A DNA stretch of 64,000 nucleotides from Winslowiella toletana (GCF_017875465.1 NZ_JAGGMQ010000001.1:1426001-1490000), one strand, 5' to 3'; positions 18,007 to 27,280 are shown, counted from the stretch's first letter. Made by a program: numbers and translations. Notes: a model not told the origin generated them from the letters alone.

Positions 18007-19434
18007 TTATTTCCATTGATCATCAAGCGTGATGGTCAGCTGATGGCTGTCACGCAGGCTGCGATACCAGTGGGCCGACTTCTTCATCCGCCGCTGGCGC
18101 TGGTTGTCCAGATCGATTTCGATTAATCCATAACGGTTTTTAAAAGCATTCATCGGCGAAACATTGTCGGTAAACGCCCACAACATATACCCCTGGCAGT
18201 TCGCGCCCGCTTCACGCGCTTTCAGCGTCTGATACAGATGTTCGCCGATAAATTCGATGCGATAGTCATCTTCAATCTGGCCGTCAGCATTGCGGAACTG
18301 CGCTTCGTTTTCGATGCCCATCCCGCTTTCGGCGACAAACCACGGGAAGTTGCCGTACTCCTGTTTAATACGCATCGCCATATCAAAAATAATCTGCGGA
18401 CGGATTTCCCAGCCGCGCGACTGGTTCATGCGGCGTCCCGGCAGTTCAAAATGCTCATAGTAATAAGCCGGATGGAATGGCGTCTGCGGATGCCAGGCAT
18501 GGGATGGCGCTTTAACGCGATGCGGATAATAGAGATTGATCCCCACTTCATCGACGCGGTAGTCAGCAATCAGTTGCAATTCGGCGGCGTCATACTCCCA
18601 CTGCACCTGGTGTCCGGCCAGCAAAGCCATCAGCTGCGCCGGATACTCGCCTTTAATCGCCGGGTCAAGAAATACGCGGTTATAGAACAGATCGTACATC
18701 TCAGCGGCCTGCACATCATGGGGCGCGCTGGAGCGCGGATAAGTCACTTCCGGATTCAGAATAGTGCCGACTGTGCCCTGATACCCCTGCTCACGAAACA
18801 GCTTCACCACTCTGGCGGTCGCCAGGTTTTTATGGTGGTTCCACTGCATCCACTTATGCGTATTCTGCTCATACGGCCAGCGCAACGCATCCAGATAAAC
18901 CCGGGTTTGCACCACAATCGGCTCGTTAAAGGTGAACCAGCGCGTCACTTTGCCGGCATAACGTTCGAACACCTTTTCCGCATAGCGGATATAGAGCTCC
19001 ACCACATGCTTCGATCCCCAGCCGCCATACTGTTCCAGCAACACAGCGGGCAGTTCGTAATGCTCAAGGCAGAGCATCAGCTCGATGCCCTGACGCTGCA
19101 TCTCATCGATCAGCTGGTCGTAATAGCGCGCATACTCTTCATCCACCACCGCATTTTCGTAATCGGTAAGAAAGCGCGACCAGTTAATCGAGGTGCGGTA
19201 GTGGGTCAGACCGGTGGCCTTCATCAGCGCCACATCTTCCTGATAGCGATTGATAAAATCGGTGGCCCCCGCCGGACCATAGCCGTTATGCCACACCTGG
19301 CGGTCGTTCTTATACCAGGCGTCGATCCACGAGTCCTGCCCCGCTTTCTTGCCGCTCCAGCCTTCGGTTTGCCAGGCTGAGGCGGCTGCGCCGAGAATAA
19401 AGTCATCCGGAAGGGTGACGGTTACCTTACTCAT
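18007..19434 (-). CDS. GH1 6-phospho-beta-glycosidase
   Basis: 475 residues, a complete (beta/alpha)8 GH1 enzyme. The acid/base glutamate is in TFNEP (Glu171). The nucleophile is probably Glu369 in VAESGMG, where most GH1 enzymes have (I/V)TENG, so the Asn is Ser here. C-terminal DNVSPMNAFKNRYGLIEID shows the usual phosphate-side loop of 6-phospho enzymes (SxxxxxxxRYG). It would hydrolyse the 6-phosphorylated disaccharide imported by the adjacent PTS in the cytoplasm. It lies between the EIIC and EIIB genes with 10-11 base gaps. The exact sugar (cellobiose, arbutin, salicin or another) cannot be read from sequence. Confidence 0.93.
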   Translation of the reverse strand: MSKVTVTLPDDFILGAAASAWQTEGWSGKKAGQDSWIDAWYKNDRQVWHNGYGPAGATDFINRYQEDVALMKATGLTHYRTSINWSRFLTDYENAVVDEEYARYYDQLIDEMQRQGIELMLCLEHYELPAVLLEQYGGWGSKHVVELYIRYAEKVFERYAGKVTRWFTFNEPIVVQTRVYLDALRWPYEQNTHKWMQWNHHKNLATARVVKLFREQGYQGTVGTILNPEVTYPRSSAPHDVQAAEMYDLFYNRVFLDPAIKGEYPAQLMALLAGHQVQWEYDAAELQLIADYRVDEVGINLYYPHRVKAPSHAWHPQTPFHPAYYYEHFELPGRRMNQSRGWEIRPQIIFDMAMRIKQEYGNFPWFVAESGMGIENEAQFRNADGQIEDDYRIEFIGEHLYQTLKAREAGANCQGYMLWAFTDNVSPMNAFKNRYGLIEIDLDNQRQRRMKKSAHWYRSLRDSHQLTITLDDQWK

Positions 19435-19445
19435 GATGACTCCTG

Positions 19446-20780
19446 TTAGTTATTGGCCAGTTCTGGTTCCAGCGCTTTATCTTCAGCGGCTTGCGCGCGT
19501 CGGGCGGCGATTTTGACAAACGGGAAGTAGATCACCACCGACACCAGAATGCAGACAATCTGCGTCACCACCGCGCCCATCGAACCAGCGGTAGAGAGCC
19601 AGGCATTGATAATCGGCGGCGTGGTCCACGGCACCATCACCACCGCTTTACCGGCAAAACCGGTAACGGTGGCGAAGTAACCAATCGATCCGGTAATCAG
19701 CGGGGTGATAATAAAGGGGATCGCCAGAATCGGATTCAGCATAATCGGCATGCCGAAGATCACCGGCTCATTGATATTAAACAACCCGGGGCCAAACGAC
19801 AGCTTGGCGATTTCACGCATCTCTTTGCGTTTAGTCGCCAGCATCACCGCTGTCAGCAGACCAATCGTCAGGCCGGAGCCGCCGATGCTCATATACACAT
19901 CCCAGAACGGCATGGTGATGATATTCGGCGCCTCTTTGCCCTGCTCAAAGGCATTCATATTCACCAGAATCGCCCCCAGCAGCAGCGGCTCACGAATTGG
20001 TTTAATCATCTGGTTGCCATGGATGCCGATCACCCAGAACAACTGGGCGACAAACATCAGCAGCAGAATGCCCCACAGGCTCTGCACCACCGACTCCAGC
20101 GGCTCCTGCACCACTTTGTACACCGCATCGTAAAGGTACATGCCGGTAATACGGTGAAAGATAAAGCCCAGTGTGGCGATGGCGGTAACGGTAATAATCG
20201 CCGGGATCAGCGCGGAGAATGAAGCGGCCACATTGGGTGGCACAGTATCCGGCATTTTGATTTTCAGGCGGTTAACGTTTTCCAGCCGGCAGTAGATCTC
20301 CACCGACAGAATGGCAATAAACATACCGAGGAACAGACTTTTGGTATCGGAAAACTGTTTGGCCAGCACATCGGTCACCAGCTGCATCTGGCCACCGACC
20401 ATCATTTGCAGCGTGGTCGGCGTCACGGCGATAAAACAGATAATCGCCAGTAAGCCGGGAAACAGCGTCTTAATGCCGTTGATTTTGCCCAGTTCAATGC
20501 CAATCAGAAACACCGCGCCGATATTCAGAAAGCTGAGCGTGGCGTAGTTAATACTGGTGGTAATCGGCTTTAGTTCAGCAAGGAATGAGAGTGCGGAAAA
20601 ACTGGCGAGGCCATTTTTCGGATCCAGCACCATATTGGAGATCAATACCGAGAAAGCGCCGACAATAATCACCGGCATCAGGGTAATAAACGATGCTTTG
20701 ATCGCCATGATATAGCGGTAGCTATTAAATTTGGTGGCGAAACTCCCCAGAGAGTCGATGAGACGATCCTGTAGAGACAT
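19446..20780 (-). CDS. PTS cellobiose/lactose-family EIIC permease
   Basis: 444 residues starting MSLQDRLIDSLGSFATKFNSYRYIMAIKASF, typical of CelB/ChbC-type EIIC. About ten transmembrane segments are visible, with the conserved FWVIGIHGNQMI, NINEPVIFGMPIMLNPILAIPF (sugar/phosphotransfer site) and VPWTTPPIINAWLSTAG. It imports the sugar with concomitant phosphorylation through EIIB. It is the first gene of the leftward operon, with GAGGT before the ATG at 20780. The divergent promoter holds three operator-like palindromes. Confidence 0.93.
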   Translation of the reverse strand: MSLQDRLIDSLGSFATKFNSYRYIMAIKASFITLMPVIIVGAFSVLISNMVLDPKNGLASFSALSFLAELKPITTSINYATLSFLNIGAVFLIGIELGKINGIKTLFPGLLAIICFIAVTPTTLQMMVGGQMQLVTDVLAKQFSDTKSLFLGMFIAILSVEIYCRLENVNRLKIKMPDTVPPNVAASFSALIPAIITVTAIATLGFIFHRITGMYLYDAVYKVVQEPLESVVQSLWGILLLMFVAQLFWVIGIHGNQMIKPIREPLLLGAILVNMNAFEQGKEAPNIITMPFWDVYMSIGGSGLTIGLLTAVMLATKRKEMREIAKLSFGPGLFNINEPVIFGMPIMLNPILAIPFIITPLITGSIGYFATVTGFAGKAVVMVPWTTPPIINAWLSTAGSMGAVVTQIVCILVSVVIYFPFVKIAARRAQAAEDKALEPELANN

Positions 20781-20846
20781 GAGTCATACCTCAAAGTAAA
20801 AGTGGCGGCATCCGGTTATAGGGTCAGCGGTGATATTCCGTTCACC

Positions 20847-20856
20847 TGGCATACCA
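20847..20856. promoter_or_regulatory. Operator 1, ExuR/UxuR-type palindrome
   Basis: TGGCATACCA, flanked on the right by AAAATT, resembles the ExuR/UxuR consensus core TTGGTATACCAA. It is 66 bases upstream of the EIIC start codon. Confidence 0.65.
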
Positions 20857-20908
20857 AAATTAACCAGATTGATTTATTTTTCTGTGATTCAGTTCTCGGA
20901 ACCGTGTT

Positions 20909-20920
20909 TTGGAATTCCAA
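20909..20920. promoter_or_regulatory. Operator 2, perfect 12-bp palindrome
   Basis: TTGGAATTCCAA keeps the TTGG/CCAA arms of the two neighbouring sites with a different centre. It is centred 63 bp from operator 1 and 31 bp from operator 3. Confidence 0.6.
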
Positions 20921-20938
20921 TACTATGAAATAACATTA

Positions 20939-20952
20939 TTTGGCATACCAAT
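20939..20952. promoter_or_regulatory. Operator 3, ExuR/UxuR-type palindrome
   Basis: TTTGGCATACCAAT repeats the operator 1 core exactly and lies 12 bases before the EIIA start codon, where bound repressor would block transcription or initiation. Confidence 0.65.
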
Positions 20953-20964
20953 ATTGAGGTCAGT

Positions 20965-21279
20965 ATGGATTTTGAACAGATTATGATGGAATTGCTGATT
21001 AACGCCGGCGAAGCGCGATCCCATGCGATGAGCGCCATCCAGTTTGCCCGCAAACGCGAGTGGCAGAACGCGGACGATGCGCTGGCGGCATCAGTGGCAG
21101 CAGCTAAAGCCGCCCATCAGATTCAGACCTGGTTGATTGGCGCTGATGAAGGGGTGGGGAAAGTACCGGTGACGCTGATCCTGGTGCATGCACAGGATCA
21201 TTTGATGAATGCGATGCTGTGCCGCGATCTGGCCGAAGAGATTGTATTGCTAAGGAAGGAGATATTTGCTGAGGTTTAA
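20965..21279 (+). CDS. PTS lactose/cellobiose-family EIIA component
   Basis: 104 residues, all-helical. The phosphorylated histidine lies in TLILVHAQDHLMNAM (His74 or His78 region), as in LacF and ChbA. The start MDFEQIMMELLINAGEARSHAM is the usual opening of this family; GAGGT precedes the ATG. It is divergent from the EIIC-hydrolase-EIIB operon and would be coregulated through the three operators between. No transcription partner follows; a paired REP element lies just after the stop. Confidence 0.94.
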   Translation: MDFEQIMMELLINAGEARSHAMSAIQFARKREWQNADDALAASVAAAKAAHQIQTWLIGADEGVGKVPVTLILVHAQDHLMNAMLCRDLAEEIVLLRKEIFAEV

Positions 21280-21280
21280 C

Positions 21281-21342
21281 ACGGGCGGCGAGAACGCCGC
21301 CACTACGGCAGCTCTGTTGCAGGGGCGGCGTTCGCCGCCCGT
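21281..21342. repeat. REP-like palindromes, inverted pair
   Basis: Unit 1 (21281-21306) reads ACGGGCGGCG-AGAA-CGCCGCC, and unit 2 (21322-21342) is in the opposite orientation with loop TT. They sit between the convergent EIIA and lysA genes, where they may terminate both transcripts. Confidence 0.8.
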
Positions 21343-21358
21343 ATTCCCTATTGATGAT

Positions 21359-22612
21359 TCAGATCTCTAACGCCAGCAGCTCGGCAAAGGTCTGCCGACG
21401 GCGGATTTCGCGCGGCTGGCCTTTTTCAAACAGCACTTCCGGCAATAGCGGGCGAGTGTTGTAGTTGGAAGACATCGACGCGCCATACGCGCCGGTATCA
21501 TGGAACACCAGGTAATCGCCAACCTGCACCGCTGGCAGCGCGCGGGTTTCCACCTTGCCGCCTTCCTGCTGGGTGAAGACATCACCGGATTCGCACAATG
21601 GCCCGGCCACCACGCTGTCGATAGTCTGCTGCTCATCGATCTGACGATTATCGCCAGCGATGGCCGAAATATGATGGTAACTGCCGTACATTGCCGGGCG
21701 CATCAGATCGTTAAAACCAGCATCCACCAGCACAAAGTGACGGCTGCCCATCGCTTTAACCGCACGTACCTGCGAGACCAGCACGCCGGACTCCGCCACC
21801 AGGAAGCGTCCTGGTTCAATTTCCAGCTTCACGGCATGACCAAGGTGGGCGGCAATACGCGCGCGCGCGCCATTCCACAGACCATAATAGTGCCCGGTAT
21901 CGATCGCTTCTTCGCCATAGTGATAAGGAATCGACAGACCGCCACCGGCAGAAATCGCCTCCAGATCCTGGCCGAAGCTGACCACCTGGTCGACCATCGC
22001 ATCACATACCTGCTCCAGATGACCATAATCAACACCTGAACCGATATGCATATGAATGCCGACCAGTTGCAGACCATGCTGCTGGATCGCCGTCAGCGCG
22101 AGGGTTAAATCGGTATACCAGATGCCATGCTTGCTGTTTTCGCCGCCGGTGTTGGTTTTCTGGCTATGGCCATGACCAAAGCCCGGATTAACCCGCAGCC
22201 AGACACGATGGCCGGGTGACACCGCGCCCAGCTGATTAAGCATATCGACAGAGCCGACATTGACGGTTATTTTTTTCTCCGCCACGCGCGCAAGGGTTGG
22301 CGTATCAAATACATCGGCAGTAAACACAATTTCATCGTCGCCCGGCTGGAACCCGGCAACCAGCGCCCGCTCAATTTCACCCAGCGATACCGAGTCCACC
22401 TTTACCCCGGCCTGACGCATCAGACGCAAAATATGAATATTCGAGCAGGCCTTCTGCGCAAAGCGAATCACATCGAACTGCTGCAGCTGAGCGATACGCG
22501 CCTGAATGATATCGGCGTCATACGCCCAGACCGGGCAGTCGTACTGACGCGCCAGAGTAAGCAGATTGTTATGGTTCAGTGCGGTTTGATTGTTATCGAG
22601 CGGGCGTGGCAT
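21359..22612 (-). CDS. lysA: Diaminopimelate decarboxylase
   Basis: 417 residues (E. coli 420). A PLP enzyme that makes L-lysine from meso-diaminopimelate. The PLP lysine is in RFAQKACSN (Lys54), the phosphate loop in ISAGGGLSIPYH, EPGRFLVAE follows, and the catalytic cysteine is in GPLCESGDV. It is divergent from its activator lysR with a 115-base shared promoter region, the same arrangement as E. coli. Confidence 0.98.
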   Translation of the reverse strand: MPRPLDNNQTALNHNNLLTLARQYDCPVWAYDADIIQARIAQLQQFDVIRFAQKACSNIHILRLMRQAGVKVDSVSLGEIERALVAGFQPGDDEIVFTADVFDTPTLARVAEKKITVNVGSVDMLNQLGAVSPGHRVWLRVNPGFGHGHSQKTNTGGENSKHGIWYTDLTLALTAIQQHGLQLVGIHMHIGSGVDYGHLEQVCDAMVDQVVSFGQDLEAISAGGGLSIPYHYGEEAIDTGHYYGLWNGARARIAAHLGHAVKLEIEPGRFLVAESGVLVSQVRAVKAMGSRHFVLVDAGFNDLMRPAMYGSYHHISAIAGDNRQIDEQQTIDSVVAGPLCESGDVFTQQEGGKVETRALPAVQVGDYLVFHDTGAYGASMSSNYNTRPLLPEVLFEKGQPREIRRRQTFAELLALEI

Positions 22613-22727
22613 GGCGATTCTCCTGTAGTGATGCGCTTATTACGCCACAGGCCACTCTTGTTGAAAAATATCTGTTTAATCCATGTCTATGCAAATATGA
22701 TATGGCTTTCAGCGGCGGAAGCGGAAC

Positions 22728-23648
22728 ATGGCCAATATTAACCTGCGTCATATCGAGATTTTTCATGCGGTGATGACCAGCGGCAATCTGACTGAAGCGG
22801 CCGCGATGCTGCATACCTCGCAGCCGACCGTCAGTCGCGAGCTGGCACGCTTTGAAAAGCTGATTGGTTTACAGCTGTTTGAACGGGTGCGTGGCCGTTT
22901 GCAACCAACGGTGCAGGGGTTACGCCTGTTTGAAGAGGTGCAGCGCTCATGGTACGGACTGGATCGCATTATCGATGCGGCGGAAGGGCTGCGCCAGTTT
23001 CGTCAGGGCGAACTCTCCATCGCCTGCCTGCCGGTGTTCTCCCAGTCTCTGCTGCCGCTGTTGTGCCAGCCATTTTTGCAGCGCTATCCCGATCTGAGCC
23101 TGAATATTATTCCGCAGGAGTCGCCGCTGCTGGAAGAGTGGCTGTCGGCACAACGTTACGATCTGGGACTGACCGAAACGACCCTCACCCCGGCAGGAAC
23201 CGATCGTATTGAACTGCTGACGCGTAACGAAGTCTGTGTGCTACCGCGCGGTCACCGGCTGGCGGATCGCGCCGAACTTCAGCCGCAGGATTTTGCCGAC
23301 GAGAACTATATCAGCCTGTCACGCAGCGACAGCTACCGTCAGCTGCTGGATAAACTGTTTGCCGCCGAGGGTGTGCAGCGGCGGATGGTGATGGAGACCC
23401 ACAGCGCCGCTTCGGTCTGTGCGATGGTCAAAGCGGGCGTGGGTGTCTCGATAGTGAATCCGCTGACAGCGCTGGATTACGCTGACAACGGTGTGGTGAT
23501 TCGACGCTTTAGTGTCGATGTACCCTTCACCGTCAGCTTAATCCGGCCACGCCATCGTCCGGCATCGGCGCTGGTCGATGCCTTTAGCCAGCATCTGCAA
23601 CAGCATATCAGCCTGTTCAGCCAGCGCCTTGACGCCTTACTGGCTTAA
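22728..23648 (+). CDS. lysR: LysR, activator of lysA
   Basis: 306 residues (E. coli 311). An N-terminal helix-turn-helix (LRHIEIFHAVMTSGNLTEAAAMLHTSQPTVSRELARFEKLIGLQLF) and a periplasmic-binding-like effector domain. Founding member of the LTTR family; senses diaminopimelate/lysine and activates lysA. A TATGAT -10 candidate lies upstream. The 3' end overlaps the convergent MFS gene by 4 bases. Confidence 0.97.
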   Translation: MANINLRHIEIFHAVMTSGNLTEAAAMLHTSQPTVSRELARFEKLIGLQLFERVRGRLQPTVQGLRLFEEVQRSWYGLDRIIDAAEGLRQFRQGELSIACLPVFSQSLLPLLCQPFLQRYPDLSLNIIPQESPLLEEWLSAQRYDLGLTETTLTPAGTDRIELLTRNEVCVLPRGHRLADRAELQPQDFADENYISLSRSDSYRQLLDKLFAAEGVQRRMVMETHSAASVCAMVKAGVGVSIVNPLTALDYADNGVVIRRFSVDVPFTVSLIRPRHRPASALVDAFSQHLQQHISLFSQRLDALLA

Positions 23649-24808
23649 GCGCTGACCGTCTGCGTCTGACCGCCTGCACCACGGAAGGTAATCAGGCAGA
23701 CAATCAGCCCGATCACCGCCAGTACTGCCGCCGCGACCGGCACCGCCGTCAGACCATAGCCGCCGCCAATGACTGCGCCGCCTACCCATGCGCCAAGCGC
23801 GTTGCCAACGTTAAATGCCGAAATATTCAGGGTCGATACCAGATTCGGTGCATCTTTACCGTGGCGCACCACGTTAATTTGCAGACCCGGAACGGTGGCA
23901 AAGGTAGCCATCGCCCACAAGAACAGGGTGATTTCCGCCAGCCACAGCGCATGGCTGGTCCAGCTAAACAGCAGTGAGAAGATGGCGATCAGCGAGAAAC
24001 TTAAAATCAGGCTGAAGGATACGCGCCAGTCCGCCAGTTTGCCGCCGAGAATATTACCGACCGTCAGGCCACCACCAATCAGGAACAGCGTCCAGCTGAC
24101 ACCACGATCGCTTATGCCGGTCACCTGCAGCAGCAGCGGAGCAATATAGCTAAACAGGGCGAACATGGCGGCGGCGAAAAACATCGTCATTGTCAGCGAC
24201 AACCACAACTTACCGTTTGCCAGCGCACCAATTTCACTCGCCAGATGGACCGGTTTTTCCTGTTTATTTACCGGCAGGCTGATAATCAGCGCGATAAACG
24301 CCAGCACGCCAATCACCGAAACCGCCCAGAAAGTGGCGCGCCAGCCAAACAGCTGACCAAACCAGGTGCCGAGCGGTACGCCCAGCACATTCGCCAGCGT
24401 TAAGCCGGTAAACATCAGCGCCACTGCCGATGCCTGTTTCCCCGGCGCCACCAGACTGGCGGCCACAACCGCGCCAATACCGAAGAAAGCGCCGTGACAC
24501 AGGGCGGTCACCACCCGCGCCAGCATCAGCAGGTTGTAGTTGTAGGCCAGCGCACAAAGAATATTGCCGATAATAAAGATCGACATCAGCAGCACCAGCG
24601 TACGCTTACGCGGCAGTCTGGCCGTCAGCAGCGCCATAATTGGCGCGCCGATCGCCACGCCCAGCGCATAGCCGCTGATCAACCAGCCAGCGGATGGAAT
24701 CGATACCTGCAGATCCTTCGCGACTTCGGGCAGCAATCCCATAATCACAAACTCAGTGGTGCCGATAGCAAACGCACTTAACGCCAGCGCCAGTAATGAA
24801 ACGGGCAT
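23645..24808 (-). CDS. MFS transporter, DHA1 family (AraJ/YdhP-like)
   Basis: 387 residues from MPVSLLALALSAFAIGTTEF (ATG at 24808; an in-frame start at 24823 is possible). Twelve hydrophobic helices; the motif-A equivalent is GAPIMALLTARLPRKRTL, and motif C is in GVPLGTWFGQLFGWR. Close to E. coli YdhP/AraJ, putative exporters of sugars or drugs; the substrate is unknown. It takes the place before ygeA where no such gene exists in E. coli. Convergent with lysR. Confidence 0.88.
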   Translation of the reverse strand: MPVSLLALALSAFAIGTTEFVIMGLLPEVAKDLQVSIPSAGWLISGYALGVAIGAPIMALLTARLPRKRTLVLLMSIFIIGNILCALAYNYNLLMLARVVTALCHGAFFGIGAVVAASLVAPGKQASAVALMFTGLTLANVLGVPLGTWFGQLFGWRATFWAVSVIGVLAFIALIISLPVNKQEKPVHLASEIGALANGKLWLSLTMTMFFAAAMFALFSYIAPLLLQVTGISDRGVSWTLFLIGGGLTVGNILGGKLADWRVSFSLILSFSLIAIFSLLFSWTSHALWLAEITLFLWAMATFATVPGLQINVVRHGKDAPNLVSTLNISAFNVGNALGAWVGGAVIGGGYGLTAVPVAAAVLAVIGLIVCLITFRGAGGQTQTVSA

Positions 24809-25300
24809 ATCACTCTCTCCCAAAAATTAAACCATTTGATAATGCAGGCAGGATGTTTCTGAAAATAAATCCGCTTTCAGGGCCGGTTTTTTATCGTGCT
24901 TACAATTTGATCTCTGTCACAACGCTATTAATAGCATAGCTAACAATTCAGTTACACCCCGCATGGCGCAAGGGTCTGTTGCTGCACAAGCAATAATCGC
25001 GGTCAGCGATATTCAGAAAATCGTCATGAAAAATACACTTTTGACAGGTAGCCTGGATTAACGTCTGATGGAATTTTTATTCTAATTTCCGTTCTAAACT
25101 TTATCAATTCTTAACATTCCGCGCTAAGATTGATCTCAGTTTCGGCTTTTTGGCAAATGAAGCGTTGCCATCTTCGTTGAAATCTTTAGGCTTTGGCGCA
25201 AATTCAGCTTTAAAGAATATGGCCGTTCAGCCGATACCTTGTACATGGAACGTGCAGGTTAATAGTAACGTTGCTTGATAATCAACGTCGGGGAGACAAA
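24809..25300. other. 492-base intergenic region, AT-rich, no gene seen
   Basis: A divergent promoter region between the MFS gene and the peptidase lipoprotein gene. TAAT/TTAA-rich stretches at 24905-25130 could hold promoters for both. GGGGAGA at 25290-25296 is the ribosome site of the peptidase gene. No convincing hairpin terminator or RNA family was recognised. Confidence 0.4.
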
Positions 25301-25927
25301 ATGCGACTGGTTACATCCTTAATGATGTTTTTCCTGAGTGGATGCTCAGTAGGGAATTATCAGTACAGCAAAGAAGCTGAAAAAAGGGTCGATATGACGG
25401 TAACCGGTATCCCGACAGTTATGGGCATCGGCACACTGGGCACCACCATACCCTTAACATCACAATACAGCCTGACCGCCGCCCATGTGGCGAAATTCTC
25501 AATGTATAAAGTGAAAGCCTACCATCCGGAATGCGACCTGGCGGTGGTTTACCACAAGAACGACGAAGCCAGTCTGCCACCGAGCTTCCGCAATGGCAGA
25601 ATGGGCGACAAAGTCAATCTGTATGGATACAGCTTTATTTCCGCGATGCCGGTAGCTTCAAGCGGCACTAACCTGATCAATACCGGGTTAAAAAATAAGT
25701 GGAATAAGCCGAGTTGCGTGGTGGTTGCCGCCAATGCCGGTGTGGTGCAAGGTATGTCCGGCGGCGCGGTGTATAACGCCTCAGATGACAGTATCGGCGG
25801 CGTGATTGTTGGCTACACCAGTGAGGTGAACGACAATAAAACCGGCAAGACGCTGTATAAAGATGTGGCGCTGTATGTGCCCTACGCGCGCTTTAAGGAC
25901 TGGCTGGATACCGCGCTGAAATCTTAA
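25301..25927 (+). CDS. Trypsin-like serine peptidase lipoprotein
   Basis: 208 residues. MRLVTSLMMFFLSGCS is a lipoprotein signal with lipobox LSGC (Cys15). The catalytic triad of a chymotrypsin-fold peptidase can be assigned: His in SLTAAHVA, Asp in ECDLAVVYH, Ser in VVQGMSGGAVYN. It would be a cell-envelope peptidase anchored by lipid. An upstream TTG at 25271 is rejected because the ATG has GGGGAGA at the right spacing and places the signal at the N-terminus. No partner genes are obvious, and the target is unknown. Confidence 0.82.
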   Translation: MRLVTSLMMFFLSGCSVGNYQYSKEAEKRVDMTVTGIPTVMGIGTLGTTIPLTSQYSLTAAHVAKFSMYKVKAYHPECDLAVVYHKNDEASLPPSFRNGRMGDKVNLYGYSFISAMPVASSGTNLINTGLKNKWNKPSCVVVAANAGVVQGMSGGAVYNASDDSIGGVIVGYTSEVNDNKTGKTLYKDVALYVPYARFKDWLDTALKS

Positions 25928-25960
25928 GCGACACGGGCGGCAACAAATGTCGCCCATTTT

Positions 25961-26656
25961 TCAGTCAGCCAGCATAAATGTCACCGCAGCCTCGGCGTGG
26001 AGCGCAGCGGTATCAAAAACCGGTAACGGACTCTGTGCGGCGCTCAGCAACAAGCCGATTTCGGTACAACCAAAAATCACCCCTTCCGCGCCCTGTGCCT
26101 GTAGCTCAGTAATCACCTGCTGATAGTACTCACGTGACTGCGCGCTAAACTGACCAAGACAGAGTTCATCAAAGATAATCTGGTTAACCTTTTCTCTGGC
26201 GGCGGCATCCGGCACCAGCGTCTCAATGCCTGCCTGCTGCGCCAGCCGGCCACGATAAAAATCCTGCTCCATGGTATAGCGCGTGCCCAGTAGCGCCACT
26301 CGCGAGAGACCACGCTGTTGAATGGCCTGCGCGGTGCTATCGGCAATATGCAAAAACGGTAAGCCACTCTGCTCCACGATGGCATCGGCCACTTTATGCA
26401 TGGTGTTTGTACAGAGGACAATCCCTTCCGCTCCGGCGGCCTTGAGCGTCAGCGCGGCATCCGCCAGCATCTGTCCGGCCTGCTGCCATTCACCACTGGC
26501 CTGACAGCGCTCAATATCATGGAAATCCACGCTATACAGCACCAGTTTTGCCGAATGCAGCCCACCCAGCTGGTGTTTAACTCCCTGATTAATCATCCGG
26601 TAGTAAGGCACGGTCGATTCCCAGCTCATGCCACCAATCAGTCCCAGCGTCTTCAT
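25961..26656 (-). CDS. ygeA: Broad-specificity amino acid racemase YgeA (RacD)
   Basis: 231 residues (E. coli 230) of the Asp/Glu racemase family, PLP-independent. The two catalytic cysteines are in LCTNTMHK (about Cys82) and FGCTEIGLL (about Cys197). Start [20 protein letters not shown]. coli YgeA interconverts homoserine and other L/D amino acids, supplying D-amino acids. It lies in the conserved lysA-lysR-ygeA neighbourhood. Its ATG overlaps the cupin stop codon (TGATG), so here it is the second gene of an operon. Confidence 0.95.
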   Translation of the reverse strand: MKTLGLIGGMSWESTVPYYRMINQGVKHQLGGLHSAKLVLYSVDFHDIERCQASGEWQQAGQMLADAALTLKAAGAEGIVLCTNTMHKVADAIVEQSGLPFLHIADSTAQAIQQRGLSRVALLGTRYTMEQDFYRGRLAQQAGIETLVPDAAAREKVNQIIFDELCLGQFSAQSREYYQQVITELQAQGAEGVIFGCTEIGLLLSAAQSPLPVFDTAALHAEAAVTFMLAD

Positions 26657-27177
26657 CAGTTATCCTTTTTCACTGGCGGATTTAATGCATCCGGCAGGCC
26701 ATTATGCGCGCCAAACTGCTGCTCTGGCGCATCGATCCAGCGATCTTCGCGCGTCGCTTCATACACCTGATTTTTCGGGTAGAAGATGCGGTTTTCCGCT
26801 TTATTCGCCTCACCAATTACTATCAGGCGTGCTTCGCGATCGCTGTTATTGATAAAGGTGTGGCAGATGCCGGTACCGGCGGGAAACGCCACGGCGTCCC
26901 CCGGTTGCAGCGCAAACATCTCGCCATTAATCCATGCGTGCGGATGTCCTTCCAGCACATAGACAAACTCTTCTTCCGCACTCTCCGCGTGTGGATATGA
27001 CATCCGCCGCCCGGGTAACAGACGCTCATGGTGAATGCCAATCCGCGTCAGTCCCAGCCGGTAACTGAGTACGGTGCCAATCGACATTAATTCATCACTG
27101 TCGGGATAATGTTCATTATCTTCTCCCTCCAGTTCACGCCAGTTACGGATAAAGTCAGGACGGTTTTTGTGAGTCAT
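26656..27177 (-). CDS. Cupin-domain protein, unknown substrate
   Basis: 173 residues with one cupin barrel. Motif 1 is [28 protein letters not shown], where His, Glu and Glu may bind metal. Motif 2 is [15 protein letters not shown] with the final His. The fold is typical of small cupins related to sugar isomerases or transcription-factor-free storage cupins. It is translationally coupled to ygeA by a TGATG overlap, so a role in D-amino acid handling is possible but unproven. Confidence 0.8.
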   Translation of the reverse strand: MTHKNRPDFIRNWRELEGEDNEHYPDSDELMSIGTVLSYRLGLTRIGIHHERLLPGRRMSYPHAESAEEEFVYVLEGHPHAWINGEMFALQPGDAVAFPAGTGICHTFINNSDREARLIVIGEANKAENRIFYPKNQVYEATREDRWIDAPEQQFGAHNGLPDALNPPVKKDN

Positions 27178-27280
27178 TTTTTACTCCTCACCGATATGCG
27201 AACATGTTCAAAATTTGATATCTGTCTGCATCACTAAAATACTGTACGCCATCCCCGCAGGTAAAGGCTGAAAAAACGGC

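Noticed and set aside
18238..19380. Long open frame (380 codons) on the plus strand
   Set aside because: It is antisense to the GH1 hydrolase, which has full family motifs. The composition is rich in His, Arg and Gln, as expected for the shadow of a GC-rich gene.
21281..21342. CRISPR-like repeats among the GGCGGCG palindromes
   Set aside because: The units are dispersed singly or in inverted pairs, without regular spacers, so they fit REP elements.
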